The notes under the pieces are model-generated. The model saw nothing but the letters and a program-made list of their open reading frames with translations, had not been told where the DNA came from and did no database searches. Both the position numbers and the translations under genes were made by a program. Below, piece after piece: positions 10,847 through 24,111 of a DNA stretch of 64,000 nucleotides (position 1 is its first letter; every line of letters begins with the position of its first letter). Origin of the DNA: Sipunculus nudus (lineage: Eukaryota; Annelida; Sipuncula; Golfingiida; Sipunculidae); the NCBI GenBank assembly GCA_026874595.1, contig CM049316.1, positions 9,972,839 to 10,036,838 on the forward strand. The letters are read 5' to 3'.

Positions 10847-11512
10847 TCGACGTGCGAAGGATATATAAAATATAACATTAAAACCTATTATATATAAACA
10901 CAGCTGTGAACTGTATAAAACAGGCTTTTTTGCTTTTTATTCAAATTCTTTTAAATTGGGATTACTGATGTAATTTAAAGAAATTTAAGTGTTAATTAAT
11001 CGTTTAGTAAAATATGGAGATCACTTCATAATTAGCTACATGTATTACATAAAAAAAATCCTTTAGGCATTTTCATTCTTTTTCTTTTTTAGTTTGAAGT
11101 AGTTTTGCAGTTGATAGGCAGCTTGTTGTCAATTAGTGGGTCAGTAGAATAATGAGAACTTTCCTGTAATCACTAACAAAATGCTATTTCACACTCAGTG
11201 CTACTAATCATCCACACAATCAGTGTTTAAATAAACACAATAAAAATACGTATCTACATAATCATGACATAACTTTAGACCCATTTGTATATCACCCATT
11301 GTCAAATTAATGACTTTAACTCAATATATTCCAATATTCCATTCATTTTATTACAATGGAGCATAAGCTATTTTGCATCTAGATATATATGATAAAACAA
11401 TTATATATAATACGCGCTTTCGCACCGCATCTTGAACAGTTAGGATATGAATCCAAAGCAACTTGAATCCAATCAACATGATATTTAATCAACTTCCACA
11501 TTACTAATTATG
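10670..11512 (+). repeat. Second duplicated block, copy B
   Basis: Matches copy A (9424-10180) in order, with small indels and a longer (AT)n array at about 10787-10845. It also carries about 60 extra bases near 11205-11265 (TAATCATCCACACAATC...) that copy A lacks. It ends near TTCCACATTACTAATTATG. Confidence 0.85.
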
Positions 11513-11519
11513 AAATCCC

Positions 11520-13769
11520 TGCAAGTCTTGTCAAAATCAGGAGGGATATACCCTTCCTTTCAGAATAATTCCAAGAAATCAAACTAAATAAAAAAGATGG
11601 CGACATACGGAGGGTGTGAATGAATTGAAATAAATTTTAAGGGGGATCATATCTTCAAGAATATTTCAATATATTTTGACATATGGAATTTAATAAATAT
11701 AAAAATCAGGCATTTTTAGAATGACACTTGAAATAAACACATTATCTAAACGAATAATGCCTAGACTAGCAAATATGTCATGACGTGTTTTAATATTATT
11801 TTTGTTTCAGACATGACGCTTGTTTGCTCAAAAGCCTTGAACTGTCTGTCACTTATTTAACAAAAGGAAACTACTAATTGAAACTTATGATTTGGTTTAA
11901 ATATTGAACCTTCAATAAACATCATTCCTACATATTACCAATGGCGTACACGCACTTACCACTTCACTGTTTCCACATTACATGATGTGAATACATGTGT
12001 GTTTTCCCTGTTGTTCGGTTTTGCTTTGCTTTTGTTTTCATCATCAAATATAATCTTGCTAATCATACTGTTTGTCTTGTTTTATTTTTCTGGTTTGTTT
12101 GCTTTTGGTTTCATTAGTAAAAATAAGGGTTGTTTACCTGGTACAGAATGGAATAAATATGAATCATAAAAAAAGGTGAGAATCCCTTGAAAATAACGCA
12201 ACAAGAGTAGTGAAACCATTATCTTGCAGATTCAATTTACCAAAATACCGTAGACCGTCAAGAGAATTTACATTAGAGGGGAATAAACAAATTCAAAGAA
12301 AGGTTTTTATATTGTTTACTCATATTGTTGTACTTATTATGTTAATGAGCATGATTAGATCACGTTAAAGATACATTATCTCACGATACGATCCATATCA
12401 TCATACATTTAGGATACATTAAAGTTCAGATTCCGAACTGATTTTCAAGCTCCTATATTGTCATATTACATTGGCCTTTTTTAAGGGCGACAATAACTCA
12501 CTTCTATGAAAAAAAAACCACAATTACATGCATATCAATCATGTATATCATACTGAGTATATTTAGGATAATGTACTACCTGAATGAATTAGCATAAATG
12601 TTAGCTCATAATTTTAAATATTTAAATTTAAATTTATTATGGATAATAAAAGAAATTTAGCAAAAATTATTTGATATAATGAAATTAATATATTTCACAA
12701 TATGTTGTGGGAGCGTAGACATAGAGGGATTTCGTCCTGGGTGTCATAAGGGTCGAGGGGTTGTCCGGAGAATTCAGGGAGGGGGAGCTAAGGGGGGTAT
12801 TTGTCACTACTCCTTTTGAATGTCTGGCTCACCTTTTTTTAAGCAAAGAAAGCTAATGCCATATAATCAAACTACCTCGCATGAAGTGTATGTCTAGATT
12901 ATAAATATGATTTATTAACAAACAATGGGACAAGCATGTGCCGCATACCCTTTTCTGACGTCTCACTTGACATGCCTTAAATACCGCTTTTCTCACACCA
13001 CAAATATCTTCGTCGTATCGATACCGGGGTATACCAACGCTACCGAAAGGATCTAACTCTTTATCGCGATGTATCGGTGCTCTAGTGTGTCGTTTCATTC
13101 CTTATTCGAGCCCTTATCACCTCAATTATTCCACATGTTCCCTAACCAGGGGCCGCGATTTGCCATAGGACTAAAAGGGCGATGTCGCAAGCCTGGTGAC
13201 GGAGGTCACAGATGAGAGTACCAACAACGCACCGACAAATTCCGCTAATATGTATAGTTGAAGGATAATGGTATTACCATTACAATTATAGATTATGAAT
13301 TTTTTTAATATGAGAGAGATATATCAAAATCTGCACAAAGGTTTAGGAATTATATGCATGGGCACATATTTGCTTAGAAAGAATAGAGAGAAAAAGAGAC
13401 GATGAAATCACGCACATTTTTCATTTTCAATACAACGAACACATGACTTTCTGGTAGTTATTGTTTATGAGATTCTAAAATATGCCATCTCCATGGTGTG
13501 TGTGGAGAGAAGGAGTGACTGATTATAGTATGAAACAGACAATGCCATGGGACCCAGAAAATGGGGTTCCATACATCGCTGTACCATTTGTCGCAAAATC
13601 AATTGATATGTCTGAAGGGCTAAAGACTTATCACCGTGTACTAAGCCTTTGAAATCTGTCAAAACGCTTCTACCGCCTGTAAGTGTAGTATCAGCGGTCT
13701 CAGATCAATCTCAACACACAAGACACAGGTAACGTTATCCTAAAAGACTGAAGGTTAAAGTTTTATTTA
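11520..13769. other. Non-coding stretch, nothing recognised
   Basis: AT-rich sequence without a convincing open frame. A 60-codon hydrophobic frame near 12.0 kb begins at GTG in T-rich DNA and shows no conserved motif, so I treat it as chance. A G-rich patch lies at about 12708-12800. Confidence 0.4.
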
Positions 13770-13832
13770 AATGGCAGAGTGGTTGAGGCCTTTACATTTT
13801 GGAAGCTCAATTTATCCGGTTTTTGATCCCTA
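13770..13832 (+). repeat. tRNA-like SINE head (Leu/Ser-type), degenerate
   Basis: An internal polymerase III promoter: A-box TGGCAGAGTGG at 13772-13782 fits TRGCNNAGYNGG and continues TTGAGGC as in leucine and serine tRNAs. A B-box-like GGTTTTTGATCCC lies at 13818-13830, one base longer than GGTTCGANTCC and mutated. The spacing suits a tRNA. Cloverleaf pairing is poor, so it is a tRNA-derived repeat or pseudogene rather than a working tRNA. Confidence 0.5.
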
Positions 13833-13849
13833 AGGCGAAAAGCGAAATC

Positions 13850-15687
13850 TCCACACATCCTCGGATATTTGAAGACGGTCTTATTTAATTATACCTAGAC
13901 AGCGTACGTAAAATACCTGAAACCACTACCGCCAAGCCACTACTTCAGAATTAAATAATATTCTTATCATGTGGTCACATTCATCATTATATATATCTCC
14001 TAGAGAAGATATCGACTTTTTTATCAAATGAATCCGCGCATGCGGAATATGATTATATGAACATCCGGTCAACACCCAGGTTCCATAACGAACTTGAGCC
14101 GTACCAGGAACCTAAGCGGTTCCAGATGGAACTCTAACGATGGGGAAAGAGCTCCAGGAGGTTCCCTGGTTCTCTATGGACCCATTTGGGTTCTTAAAAG
14201 ACTCATCAAGAACACTTTTCCTTAGAGTGTTCCTCTCCAAAGAGATCAGGTATTGTATTTTCGCCGCAGTGCATGCCATGATACCCCCTGGATCCAGTCA
14301 CTGGTCGATGCCTTATTATTATAATTATTTGTATCGCTATATACATCGGCAAGTTTTTCACTGTCGGCCCCATCCAGCGTAAGCAAGCTTCAAGCTAAAT
14401 GGGAAGGCTGTGCGACACAGCCGTGTATTACTCACAGACAATTGCTTCTTTTAAGGACTTTCCGTATTTTGACTGTGCAGTTGGGATGGTTACAGCGGGA
14501 CCCGGAGGTGCAGTAGACACCAGGGTATACAATAAAATGACAGAAAACGAGTGCTACCGTCCTGTCATATGATCCCCGACCGAAAGGGAATCCTGTTTAT
14601 ATACCTACTTAGTTTAAGAAAGAGAAAAGTCACCATTAAATAAAATCAAAAAGAAGAAAAATTCCCCTTTACGCCGTGCAGTTAAACTTCAGCGTCTTTT
14701 GTGAACGATTAAAATGTTCAGTTATAATCGCAGCTTTTGAATGTGTTGATGTTCACTCTCACAAAATTCTGCTGCCTTTCCTGATGCGCTTGGGATACAG
14801 CATGCAGTAAAGGATAGTACTTCTAGCACCTGCCTCTAAAGTTGTCACAGATATGAAACTGTGTTCCTGGTGCAGCATTGACCTCTATATATACAATTCG
14901 CAGTTGCATAAGTAAACATTACAGAGTTCATAGGTATACAACACAATGGTACAAAGGAACCTTGTGGACTAAAATGATATGCCTGTCTTCCTTTACAAAA
15001 AAATAGAAAGCTTAAAAATTCATCAGCTTCTATGAACCTGAATTTCATTATATTTGCAATCACTTGGAGGGCTCGAGCGAGAGAACCTGTATTTGAAATA
15101 TTACAACTCCTTCTTCCTTATGGCAAAGTTTGTTAATTTTGTTAACTCAACGGGAGTTAATGTTAGGTTCAGTTAAATTAAAATGAATAAGGGATACCCG
15201 TACTGATTATTGAGCTTGGTTCTGGTCCAGTCAATAGAGGCCCCATGGCTTTCCCCATCATACCTACCTTTAAAGTTACCCACATAAGTTATATACATTA
15301 GCTACACAGTATGTTTTGTACGTCATCAATGTTACAAGATGATAAGTAACGAGTTAACTATGTCACGGGTCCGATTTTTCATTTGTATACTAGACTGCTA
15401 CCCCGAGCAATTAAGACCCGCGGCTTTCGACGGGATTACAACGCCATCTTCAGTCCTCCCATCTTCGGGTGGCCCTGTTCCAACTCCAAAATGCACTCTC
15501 ATGCCAGTTATCATTGACGCGAATGCGGTCCTGGTTAATTACCCGTGTAGGGCTCTTGTAAGATAACCTTCTTCTTTTGTCACTTCTAGTTTAAATTAGT
15601 TAAGAGGGAATTGTTGCACAAATATTAAACGATCTAAAATAAGATATACTGAATAAATTTGTTATTCCCCTGTACGTGGCATATTTA
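13850..15687. other. Non-coding stretch, nothing recognised
   Basis: No gene seen. Near 14080-14180 several GGAACC/GGTTCC hexamers give short imperfect inverted repeats, but no element boundaries are visible. Confidence 0.4.
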
Positions 15688-15713
15688 CGGTGGCTCGTAT
15701 AGGACATGCACAC

Positions 15714-15887
15714 TATTTTTTATCTCGTTCCAACGCGATAGTATCTCGTGGCCACGCAATAATTTTCTCGTTCCCACGAGGTAGTATCTCGTTCCCACGT
15801 GATAATTATCTCGTTCCCACGCGATAATTATCTCGTTCGCACGCGTTAGTATTGCGTGGCCACGCGTTAGTATGCCATGCTAGCTAA
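15714..15887 (+). repeat. Left subterminal array of about 22-bp units
   Basis: Seven consecutive units share the core TCTCGTTCCCACG or TCTCGTGGCCACG followed by CGATAAT or CGTTAGT. Successive units are 21 or 22 bp long, so the motif recurs at about two helical turns. Confidence 0.85.
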
Positions 15888-16695
15888 AGCCCTCATTTGG
15901 ATAAGAATGTCTGTGGTCTGTTATATGTCGAGCGTTGATGCAGCTTAAATTGTTTGTATGTATTTCGTTGTATGTGCGTTTGCGCCGAAAGCTTCGAGGT
16001 AAATTTCAGCAGTTTTCATTGCGTTGGTTCAACATTTCATTGCGTTGGTTCAACTAGTTTATTTTTATTTGTTCACGGAAAACTGTATTGAGTTTGTTTA
16101 AGGGTAGGGTGATATAAACCCTTGTGTACCAAACATATGAATTAAACTGAAACACTTGTTTGTATTTTACCTTCTCAGAAAATCTTATTTTTTAGGGCTA
16201 GGGTTAGGGTTATAGAATATCGGGTATACCGAACAGGGTAAACAACATGTCGGTTTGTGTCATGTCTCAAGTGGGAAACTTACAACAAAAGGTCTCAGCC
16301 ATGCCACTTCATTATGACTGGGGGGGGGGGCAGGGAGACATGCCCCCTTAACTTTTTAAGGAAACCTTTTTGTGAGAAATTCGCTCATCCTTCCCCTTCA
16401 CATCTTTCTTTCTACAATAATACTTCATTTATGTAATTCATATTATGAAAATTTATTATGAAACAGAGTTTACCCGAACTACCCTCCCCCTCCCACCCCC
16501 ATCCCCTTTCCCCGCTCACACATTCCCTGAACAAACATGGCCCATGAGTGTTGTACGAGTCCCGGTTGCATCATTTCTGGTGCCAGCATATTAAGCCCGC
16601 TCCAAATTCATGCAAATAATTGACCATAGTATTCATCTAGTGTAGAGAAACATGCCTTAAGGATTTAAGATGTAGGTCTTACTGTATTGTCTATC

Positions 16696-16838
16696 TACAT
16701 TTATCTCGTACCCACGCGATAATTATCGCGTGGCCACGAGATACTAACGCGTGGGAAAGAGATAATTATCGCGTGGCCACGAGATACTAACGTGTGGGAA
16801 TGAGATACTATCTCGTGGGAACGAGATAATAATTATTT
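16696..16838 (-). repeat. Right subterminal array of about 22-bp units (inverted)
   Basis: Mirror of the left array: CGCGATAATTATCGCGTGGC, CACGAGATACTAACGCGTGG and similar units in inverted orientation, leading into ACGAGATAATAATTATTTCG and the terminal inverted repeat. Confidence 0.85.
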
Positions 16839-16975
16839 CGTGCATGTCCTATACGAGCCGCCGTACGTATTTGTACATTATTAGATATATATTTAGTAAT
16901 CTATTCAGTCATATCACATGAAATATACAGCCAACTTTTGGCAACTTCCCCGAGCAAATGAAATGTATATTGTCT

Positions 16976-16978
<3 letters not shown>

Positions 16979-17026
<48 letters not shown>
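16979..17026. repeat. (AT)n microsatellite
   Basis: About 24 AT dinucleotides in an uninterrupted run. Confidence 0.95.
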
Positions 17027-17030
<4 letters not shown>

Positions 17031-17213
17031 ACATATTGGAGTTGGAACCAGTATATTGTTTGTATTGAAGATGGCGTTTTAATTCCGTCGCAGAAAGCAC
17101 CGGGGCCATAATAGCAGGGGGTACCAATTTATGTGTAAACATGCCTGTGTGCTAGCTAGGTCATACTTCGTGTTGTTGAAACAATTAAGAGAGTACTGTT
17201 AACAACCTAAGCT

Positions 17214-17720
17214 ACACAGTGAAGTTAAATACCTGATCAATAGAATAAAGTAGACCTCACATACACTTAAGAGTTAAATACTTCATCAACCGAGTAAAGT
17301 TTTATACCGTAAATATATTTTATAATTAAAAACATCAACAGAATGAATAAACAGGGCAGATTTAGATATTCATAAAAGTTGTATAATTATCAAAATCATT
17401 AAGTTTCAGATCGTTAATATACACTTATGTTAAAAACCTAATCAAAAAGAATGGTTACAGAGCTTAAAAATACATTAAAGTTATATATTTATCAAAATCG
17501 TAAAGTTTCAGATCGTAAATACACAGTGAAGTTAAATACCTGATTAAAAAAGTATAGTCAGTGAGCTTAAAATACATTAAAGTTAAATACCCCATAAACA
17601 AAGTAATGTTACAAACCTTAAATAAACGTTCAAGCTATAAAGTTAATGAAAGGTTTACAGTTACAGATCTTAAATACACATAAAATATAAATGCCTCATC
17701 AAAAGAGTAAAGTTACAAAG
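17214..17720 (+). repeat. Degenerate tandem array, about ten 51-bp units
   Basis: Units start ACACAGTGAAGTTAAATACC, ATACATTAAAGTTATATATT, ATACATTAAAGTTAAATACC or ACACATAAAATATAAATGCC and continue with a TCAAAA-AGTAAAGTT-ACAGATCTTAAAT type segment. Two units I counted (about 17370-17420 and 17471-17521) are each 51 bp. The units have diverged widely, so the array is old. It runs straight into the (AT)n/(GA)n tract. Confidence 0.75.
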
Positions 17721-17723
17721 AGG

Positions 17724-17726
<3 letters not shown>

Positions 17727-17799
<73 letters not shown>
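17727..17799. repeat. (AT)n followed by (GA)n
   Basis: An AT dinucleotide run (about 17727-17775) changes directly into a GA run (about 17775-17799), a compound microsatellite. Confidence 0.95.
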
Positions 17800-20700
17800 A
17801 AAAAAGGGAGGGGGACATAATGAATAGTGAATGATTCCAACGATATTAGAGAACACTACTGAAAGTTTGAAAGTTAGTTCAACAACCGTTCCACCCTGAA
17901 GTTACCCTTCTCGATTCCACCGTATTAAATTTCTTTTCTGCATCATTCTCTTTTGACAAAACCCTTAACCTATCAGTGCATAAAACCTCTCTGGCTAGGC
18001 GGGGCCTTGAAGGTTATTACGCTTTTACGTCATGTAGCCCCGACAGGAGCTGATCAATGCTGATTATGCACCAGGGACATCCAACGCATCTTGTCATATC
18101 TTATTAGCAATAAATTGTGAACACTGATCCAATCAGCTTCTACATTTAAATTTCTGCCGATAGCATTTTTATCTATTTTAGTCTATCATGATACATACAC
18201 GACCTAGCGGCATTTTTTCCTTCTGACATAAGTAGGCTCTATCAATCCAAAAATAAATGTGATAGAATAAAAATGTAGACATATCATAACAATGAATAAT
18301 ATAAGCAGACATATTTCGTCTTTGATGTTGGATTTTTGTCCATTAGGTAAACTTCTGAAACATAGGCTATCACTTTAAATTACCAATTATAATCCCATAT
18401 CAAAGCCACATTGTGTTCTTAGAAAATGAATGAAATACAAGAACTTAGAAATCTTAGAAATGTAGATTAAAATAGATTATACAGTAACGAATACTAGTAT
18501 ATGTATATACATATGTATACCATATATGAATGATGTATTTAATTGTCTGTCATATTGTCAATTTTTTTATCAAACATACCAAACATAGTATTTGAATTAT
18601 ATATTTAGGAAGCTGAGAGTTAATTTGCCCCACGATTCCCACATACCGGAAGAAGCATTGGTGTTCGAAATGTGGCCACACTTATCATAATAACTTTCCC
18701 CAGCTATGCCCTTTTTTAAGGTTCATATCTGGGCGAAGTTCCATCCAGCGCCCTAGGTCTGTTAGACCAACTCTCTTTTCATTTAAATAAATATAAAATC
18801 CCAGCTTATATACTTAAATATCTTATATCGCTCTTATTAATGCCGATGATAATCTCTGAGAGAGTACTGTCAGAGATGAGTTCTGTGTCAGGTCTTGTTA
18901 GCTATACTGTCCGTTGGTAAATTTGTTTTTTTATGGTTTTTCGTTTATTGTATAAAACTGATTTTTTACGGGGAGAATTAACCGAGTGCGTGGATTCAAA
19001 AGTCTTCATGCGCTTTCTTTGATTTTTTTGAGCACAAAGTTTTTTGTTCTTCTTTCCCGCGATAGCTCACAAACACTATTCGTGTCAGTGTTGTGTTAAA
19101 GAGAACAAGTTTCCCTGTAGGGCACTAACGCCGGCATATCTCGATAAACATCAGCTTTAGTTATCTGAAGTCAGATGGTACGGAACTTTGAACTTGATAA
19201 GGATTCGTTGGAAAACTGGGCATAAACACCTTTTTTTTACCTGATACAAACTGTTGCTGTCGTTTTGATATGCCAGCTGATGGGACAAGAGTGTTTAGAC
19301 TATGATCCAACTGTTTTAGGTTATAAGTGCCAGGGATAATGCGAACATTGGACTGCCATAAGTATATCACGGAGATAGCTTTATTAATATATATATATTC
19401 AGGACGAGGTGGTGCTTACAGTATCTTAATGGTATTACTGTTTTTAAAATATGCTTAACTTCCACCTTTATACTCGGGGAAATATCTGTCAATACACTTG
19501 TCTATTGTCTTTTTTCTGGTTTTGTGTGATTGGGAATGTTTCAAGATTGAGTACGGCTAGAAGTAATACCAGCTGGGAGGCAAGTTCCACTCTGAACATA
19601 TTTAAAGAATTCTGCTCAGTAATGGATTTGGGTTTTAGAATATTCTTTTTAGGCTTCGCGTATAGAAATGAGCCACGCCCAAATTAAAAAATCTTGAAAT
19701 ATTGGCTAACTGGGATGATGGGCAAGGGGTCCATTGATTCGCACATGCAGCTTCTAGCTTCTAGGACAATGTGATTTTAAAGATAAAGCCTAACAATATA
19801 TGTTAAATAATTATTATATTGGATTCTTATTATCTGTATCTCACTGAAATACCAGGCAAAACGGAACAGTCTATGGCAATATTTATTAAGGATTACTTTA
19901 AACGTAAACTACGACACAAAATGGCGCGAAGCCGATTACATTTGATAGCATGAAATGCCATGTTTACACATGCTGCAATTCAAAGTGCTCTTCAATTTAA
20001 CTGAAAACAGATATTATTCCTTGAAGCTAAACGCATTTGACGGGAAAATTGTAACCAAAATGCGCTCAGTCCATAAAGAACCTCACTTGTTTATATGTTG
20101 TCTTTCAACATCCATGTATATAATACATTAAGTGCACTTTTGAAACTCATTGTCTGTTCTCGGCTAAAGGCCGGGCGAGGCGGAGAGTGGGCACTTAGCA
20201 CATTTGTGTTATTTAATATATATACAAATACCGTTATCGGAAAGCACTCAGCGATTGACGCGATGCTCATTTTACTGGCTCAAAGGACCTTGTCGGCGTG
20301 GTCATATTAGTGCAAAAAGAAACAATGGTAATAACGTAGTGACTTTGCACCAATTACGTCAGGCGCAAGGTCTGCTTATATGGCTGATGTAATTAAGGAA
20401 CACCAGAACCGTCCATTACTGTCCCTCCATCTAAATCAACGTACGGAACTATTGTCCCAATCACGTGTGCTTTCCTCGATCCCGCCAAGCAATGAGCCTC
20501 AGTTCATAGAGTGCATATATAATTTGCTCTGTAAAGTCAATACCGACCTATCTAGAGTTGTTTTCCCATCCCGCTCACTCATTCGTGGCATTGAAATTAT
20601 CCTGTTTAGTCTACCGTACTGTTCTTAACGAGAATGAACTTTTCTTTGCAGTTTACCTCATGAATTATTGGCTACTCCCCGCAAAAAGTACGAATCTCCC

Positions 20701-21517
20701 TATATTACAAAAAAATGCAAGGACTCTATCACCAGCTGTTTACTACATGTTTTGCACACGTGTTCTGAATTTTTCTTTTCGTCAATGGAACATTTTTATG
20801 GTTGAAATCATATTTTTTAGCAGCCTTTGGGCGAATCTACAAGGTCTGCAGTGCAGTTTGTGAGTGATCGCGGGAACCATCTTCCCATCAATCCTCGGGG
20901 CTCCCGCAACTCTTTTTCCACCTACAAATCTGGAAAATGAATAATATACGCTACTTACAGCGCCAGGTTTTGCATCTCGCACCGTTTTCTTGTTTAAAAT
21001 ATACACTTTATTTCCTTTACATTGATTGTACATATAATGTATACGAGGCACTCTAAATGGCTTGGATGTGTCGTTTCGTAGTCATCAGATGTGGAGAAAA
21101 ACCTTAGGACTCGTAGAAAACCACATTGGACATGCCACTACAACCGACTATCGTACTCGTAGCCACGCTGGGGATCGAACCTTGCCAGCGGAGTGAGCCG
21201 AATGTTTTTTCCCTTGACTTTTTTATCCCTCCCCAGACCTCTGTTTTTTTCACCAAACTTGTTCACGCGATTATTAAATATAGCTTTGACCATCACACCA
21301 TAAAAAATGTTCCTCCCGAAACACAGCACCCCTTCTTTTAGGATCCTGTAGCCGCCCCTGCTGTGTTTAATATTTTCAATGCCGACTTTAAAAAAACTAT
21401 TTAATGGGCCGAATAAATAATATTAATTTAAACTAAAAAACACAAAGAAATAGGAATTATATAATGTGAAGTGAGATGATATGATGTTAATTCTGTTTAA
21501 TATAGTCGCCAATAATA

Positions 21518-21554
21518 TATATATATATATGCATATATATAAATAAATAAATAA

Positions 21555-21617
<63 letters not shown>
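21518..21617. repeat. (AT)n with an internal (AAAT)n block
   Basis: AT dinucleotides on both sides of a short AAAT tetranucleotide run at about 21539-21559. Confidence 0.95.
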
Positions 21618-21619
<2 letters not shown>

Positions 21620-23809
21620 CAATGAATATAGAAAGCATTTAAAAAAAAGTGATTTTTATTTTTGTGTGCATGAGGAACAACACCCGGCAAATGAATATTG
21701 TTCATTAAAATATGTTTGTAGGATTTCCACAATATCGGCAGGGTTCTGTAGCAGTGTAAATGAAAGTCAACATTGTGTTATGGATGGAAAACAAAAAAAT
21801 AACCGGAAGCTGATGCGGCAGACGTCAATTTTGATAAAGAATGTTAGGATGTAGAGGAAAGTGAACCAAGAGCATCACCAAGCAGAAATTGTATGACGAT
21901 AACATTAATAAAAATGTAATGGTTCACTCAGGCAAAAATATCTCCCTTACTGATGTTCTTACAATCACGGAATGGATCAACATGTCAGAAATGTCTCTTT
22001 TCTGCAACATGGTTATTTATATGTGAAATGAGACCCGTCCCGTCCACAGAATCATCAACAATTAATGCATCAGTCACATGGTACTTAATTAGAGTAAAGA
22101 AAGACACAAGTTTTTACTCAGCAGGCGGAAAAGCAGACCATATCAACCAGGAGTGGCTGTTATCGAACAAGGCGCGTTACAAAGGCGAGCAACCTAACTA
22201 GCTACACTTGCTCAGATCAGAAAACACCGGCTCTGTGACATTTCTGTGAAACTAATTTGAAATCGAGGCTACAAAACAGCGCTGACGTCATTCGGAGTCA
22301 TCAAGTAGGTGACAGAATGGACAGCAGAACGAGTACCTAGTAAACATTTGTCCCATCGATATCTTGGATTCGGATTAAAAAAAAAATAAAACGATTCAAT
22401 GTTTTGGCGAAGTTTCTTGAATTTTGTTGAAAATAAAACAGATCATTCCTGATGGGGTTAAACTACGGAATAATTTCACGGAGCACACAAGCAATTACCA
22501 TTTAAAACACTAATGAATGATTCATCATGGGAATGACGTGTAACAAGCATTAATAAGCATCCAGTCATGAAAATATTTCAGAATCATTCTACTACGAATT
22601 GCTGCTCTAATAGTTTGATGCAAGAGCCCTCACTTAAATATTATTATCACAGAACACTGGTATCTGAGTTTGTAGTATGCTGGATTCTCTCCTACTTAAT
22701 TGGCTTAAATAGCTGAAGTCAAGGTCGTCCACTTTATAAATAACTATATAAGCAGACTAGAGACGATATGTAAAGATCATTTAGGGATTTAAAGACGACG
22801 TTCTCAATATTATAGTCGTCTCTGGGATTGAGATTGTGAACAAATTACCCGCGGGAAAACGGGTCAAATTGGCAGTTCATATTTCACCTTCAGAACAGGA
22901 CGTTTTGGGAGACAGGATCGATTAATCGGTTCAAGTCGCATCAACACTGTTCAGTTCTCAACCTTGGACAACCCCTCGATGTCCTGCATCAGACTGACCG
23001 GACCTACGTAACATTTGGGACCAGTATTACACTTATATACTGTTGTCTTATTGATGGGTTTCTTTTCCCAAAGGAGCAGGTGTTTTCATTTCTCTGCTGG
23101 CAGAGCAATATAAAAATGTAAAAAACATGATTCTACATGCACTGTTCAGAATGTTCTTATACAAAAATAACCGTCATTTCTTTCGAATTTCAATCTGTTT
23201 ACCAGTAGGATATTAAAACGTAATACCATTTAGACAGAAGTTGATGCCTAGAAGCAATGTCCTTCGCTGGCTTTGGAATCGATTAGAGAAGGCAGCTGCT
23301 CCTCAATACCTCATAATTTTATGGCCACGATGTATTTCCAGTGATTAGAAATAATATTGTGAAGCGTTACATTCACGTATTTTATATTACTCCGATGATT
23401 AATTGAGTGCGGAAACGCCGATTTATTTTATATTTTACTTCAGAAAAATTCAAAGAAATATAAAATTGTTTACAAGGCAGAAGGTAGAACCGAAACGTTG
23501 TTGCTTTCTTCTCATAACGATTATACATTACTACCACCATGGCAATCGGCCTTTTATTCAATGTTATAGTGATATAATTATACAGTGATTGATGATATAA
23601 CCAACATTATATAATTTAATACAAAGATTAAGCAATATGCCCAATGTCGGGCACACAACTAAGCTTTCGGGTTTAAAAGTGATGATATGTTTTGCTATAT
23701 TTTGAGATAAGTACGCTGAAAATATATATTCCAAATATAAAAAAAAAAATATGTAAAGTGATTGGATAGCGATTTGCTCAAATGAACGATAACAACACAA
23801 AAAGTGTAT

Positions 23810-23810
23810 A

Positions 23811-23861
<51 letters not shown>
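23810..23861. repeat. (AT)n microsatellite
   Basis: AT dinucleotide run with one interruption (ATTATA). Confidence 0.9.
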
Positions 23862-23862
<1 letters not shown>

Positions 23863-24111
23863 GATTTTACTAAAAAGCAAGACGAATGAGTGATAGTATT
23901 TAATGTAGCCTGCCTGTAAACTGCAGGTACAGCAACCTTTACGTATATATGTGTCTTTGTGTAAAACAGGTCCTAACCGGAGTTCAGCAGAACCGGAAGT
24001 GGCGTTGTTTGGATTTAACATGCTTGGAATTGGTTAACGTCCAACTTCAGAAAGTGGTAAAATCTCAGATTCCGCGCTTGTACCGTCATACTTGTAATTA
24101 TGAGGAATTTT

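Larger units (their letters stand above)
15688..16863. mobile_element. Non-autonomous DNA transposon with palindromic 22-bp subterminal repeats
   Basis: The ends are inverted copies: CGGTGGCTCGTATAGGACAT at the left (15688) and ATGTCCTATACGAGCCGCCG at the right (to 16863). Each end is flanked by TA, consistent with a two-base TA target duplication. Inside each terminus is an array of about 21-22-bp units of the type ATCTCGTTCCCACGCGATAA, about seven units at 15714-15887 and a mirror set at 16696-16838. Many units contain the palindrome GTGGCCAC. The central 0.8 kb has no transposase-like frame, so the element would depend on an enzyme made elsewhere. TA duplication suggests the Tc1/mariner group, but the long repeat-built ends are unusual for it, so the superfamily stays open. 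Confidence 0.75.
17800..24108. other. Non-coding stretch with microsatellites
   Basis: No gene could be supported over 6.3 kb. It contains (AT)n runs at about 21518-21617 (with an AAAT run in the middle) and 23810-23861. A B-box-like GGTTCGATCCC on the minus strand near 21173 has no A-box partner. Frames crossing the (AT)n runs encode only Ile-Tyr repeats. Confidence 0.4.

Noticed and set aside
11987-12169. Hydrophobic 60-residue frame resembling a membrane peptide
   Set aside because: It begins at GTG, lies in T-rich DNA that yields Phe/Leu by composition, and has no promoter or splice support.
16196-16218. Telomere-like TAGGGTTAGGG
   Set aside because: Only two imperfect repeats within a transposon interior; no array.
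15714-16838. CRISPR-like regular repeats
   Set aside because: The units are contiguous without unique spacers, are mirror-arranged at transposon ends, and the genome is eukaryotic.
21165-21185. tRNA B-box-like GGTTCGATCCC on the minus strand
   Set aside because: No A-box at the required distance and no cloverleaf.
21423-21732. Frames encoding Ile-Tyr repeats across (AT)n tracts (also near 17000, 46500, 56600 and 57250)
   Set aside because: They are translations of AT microsatellites and carry no other motif.
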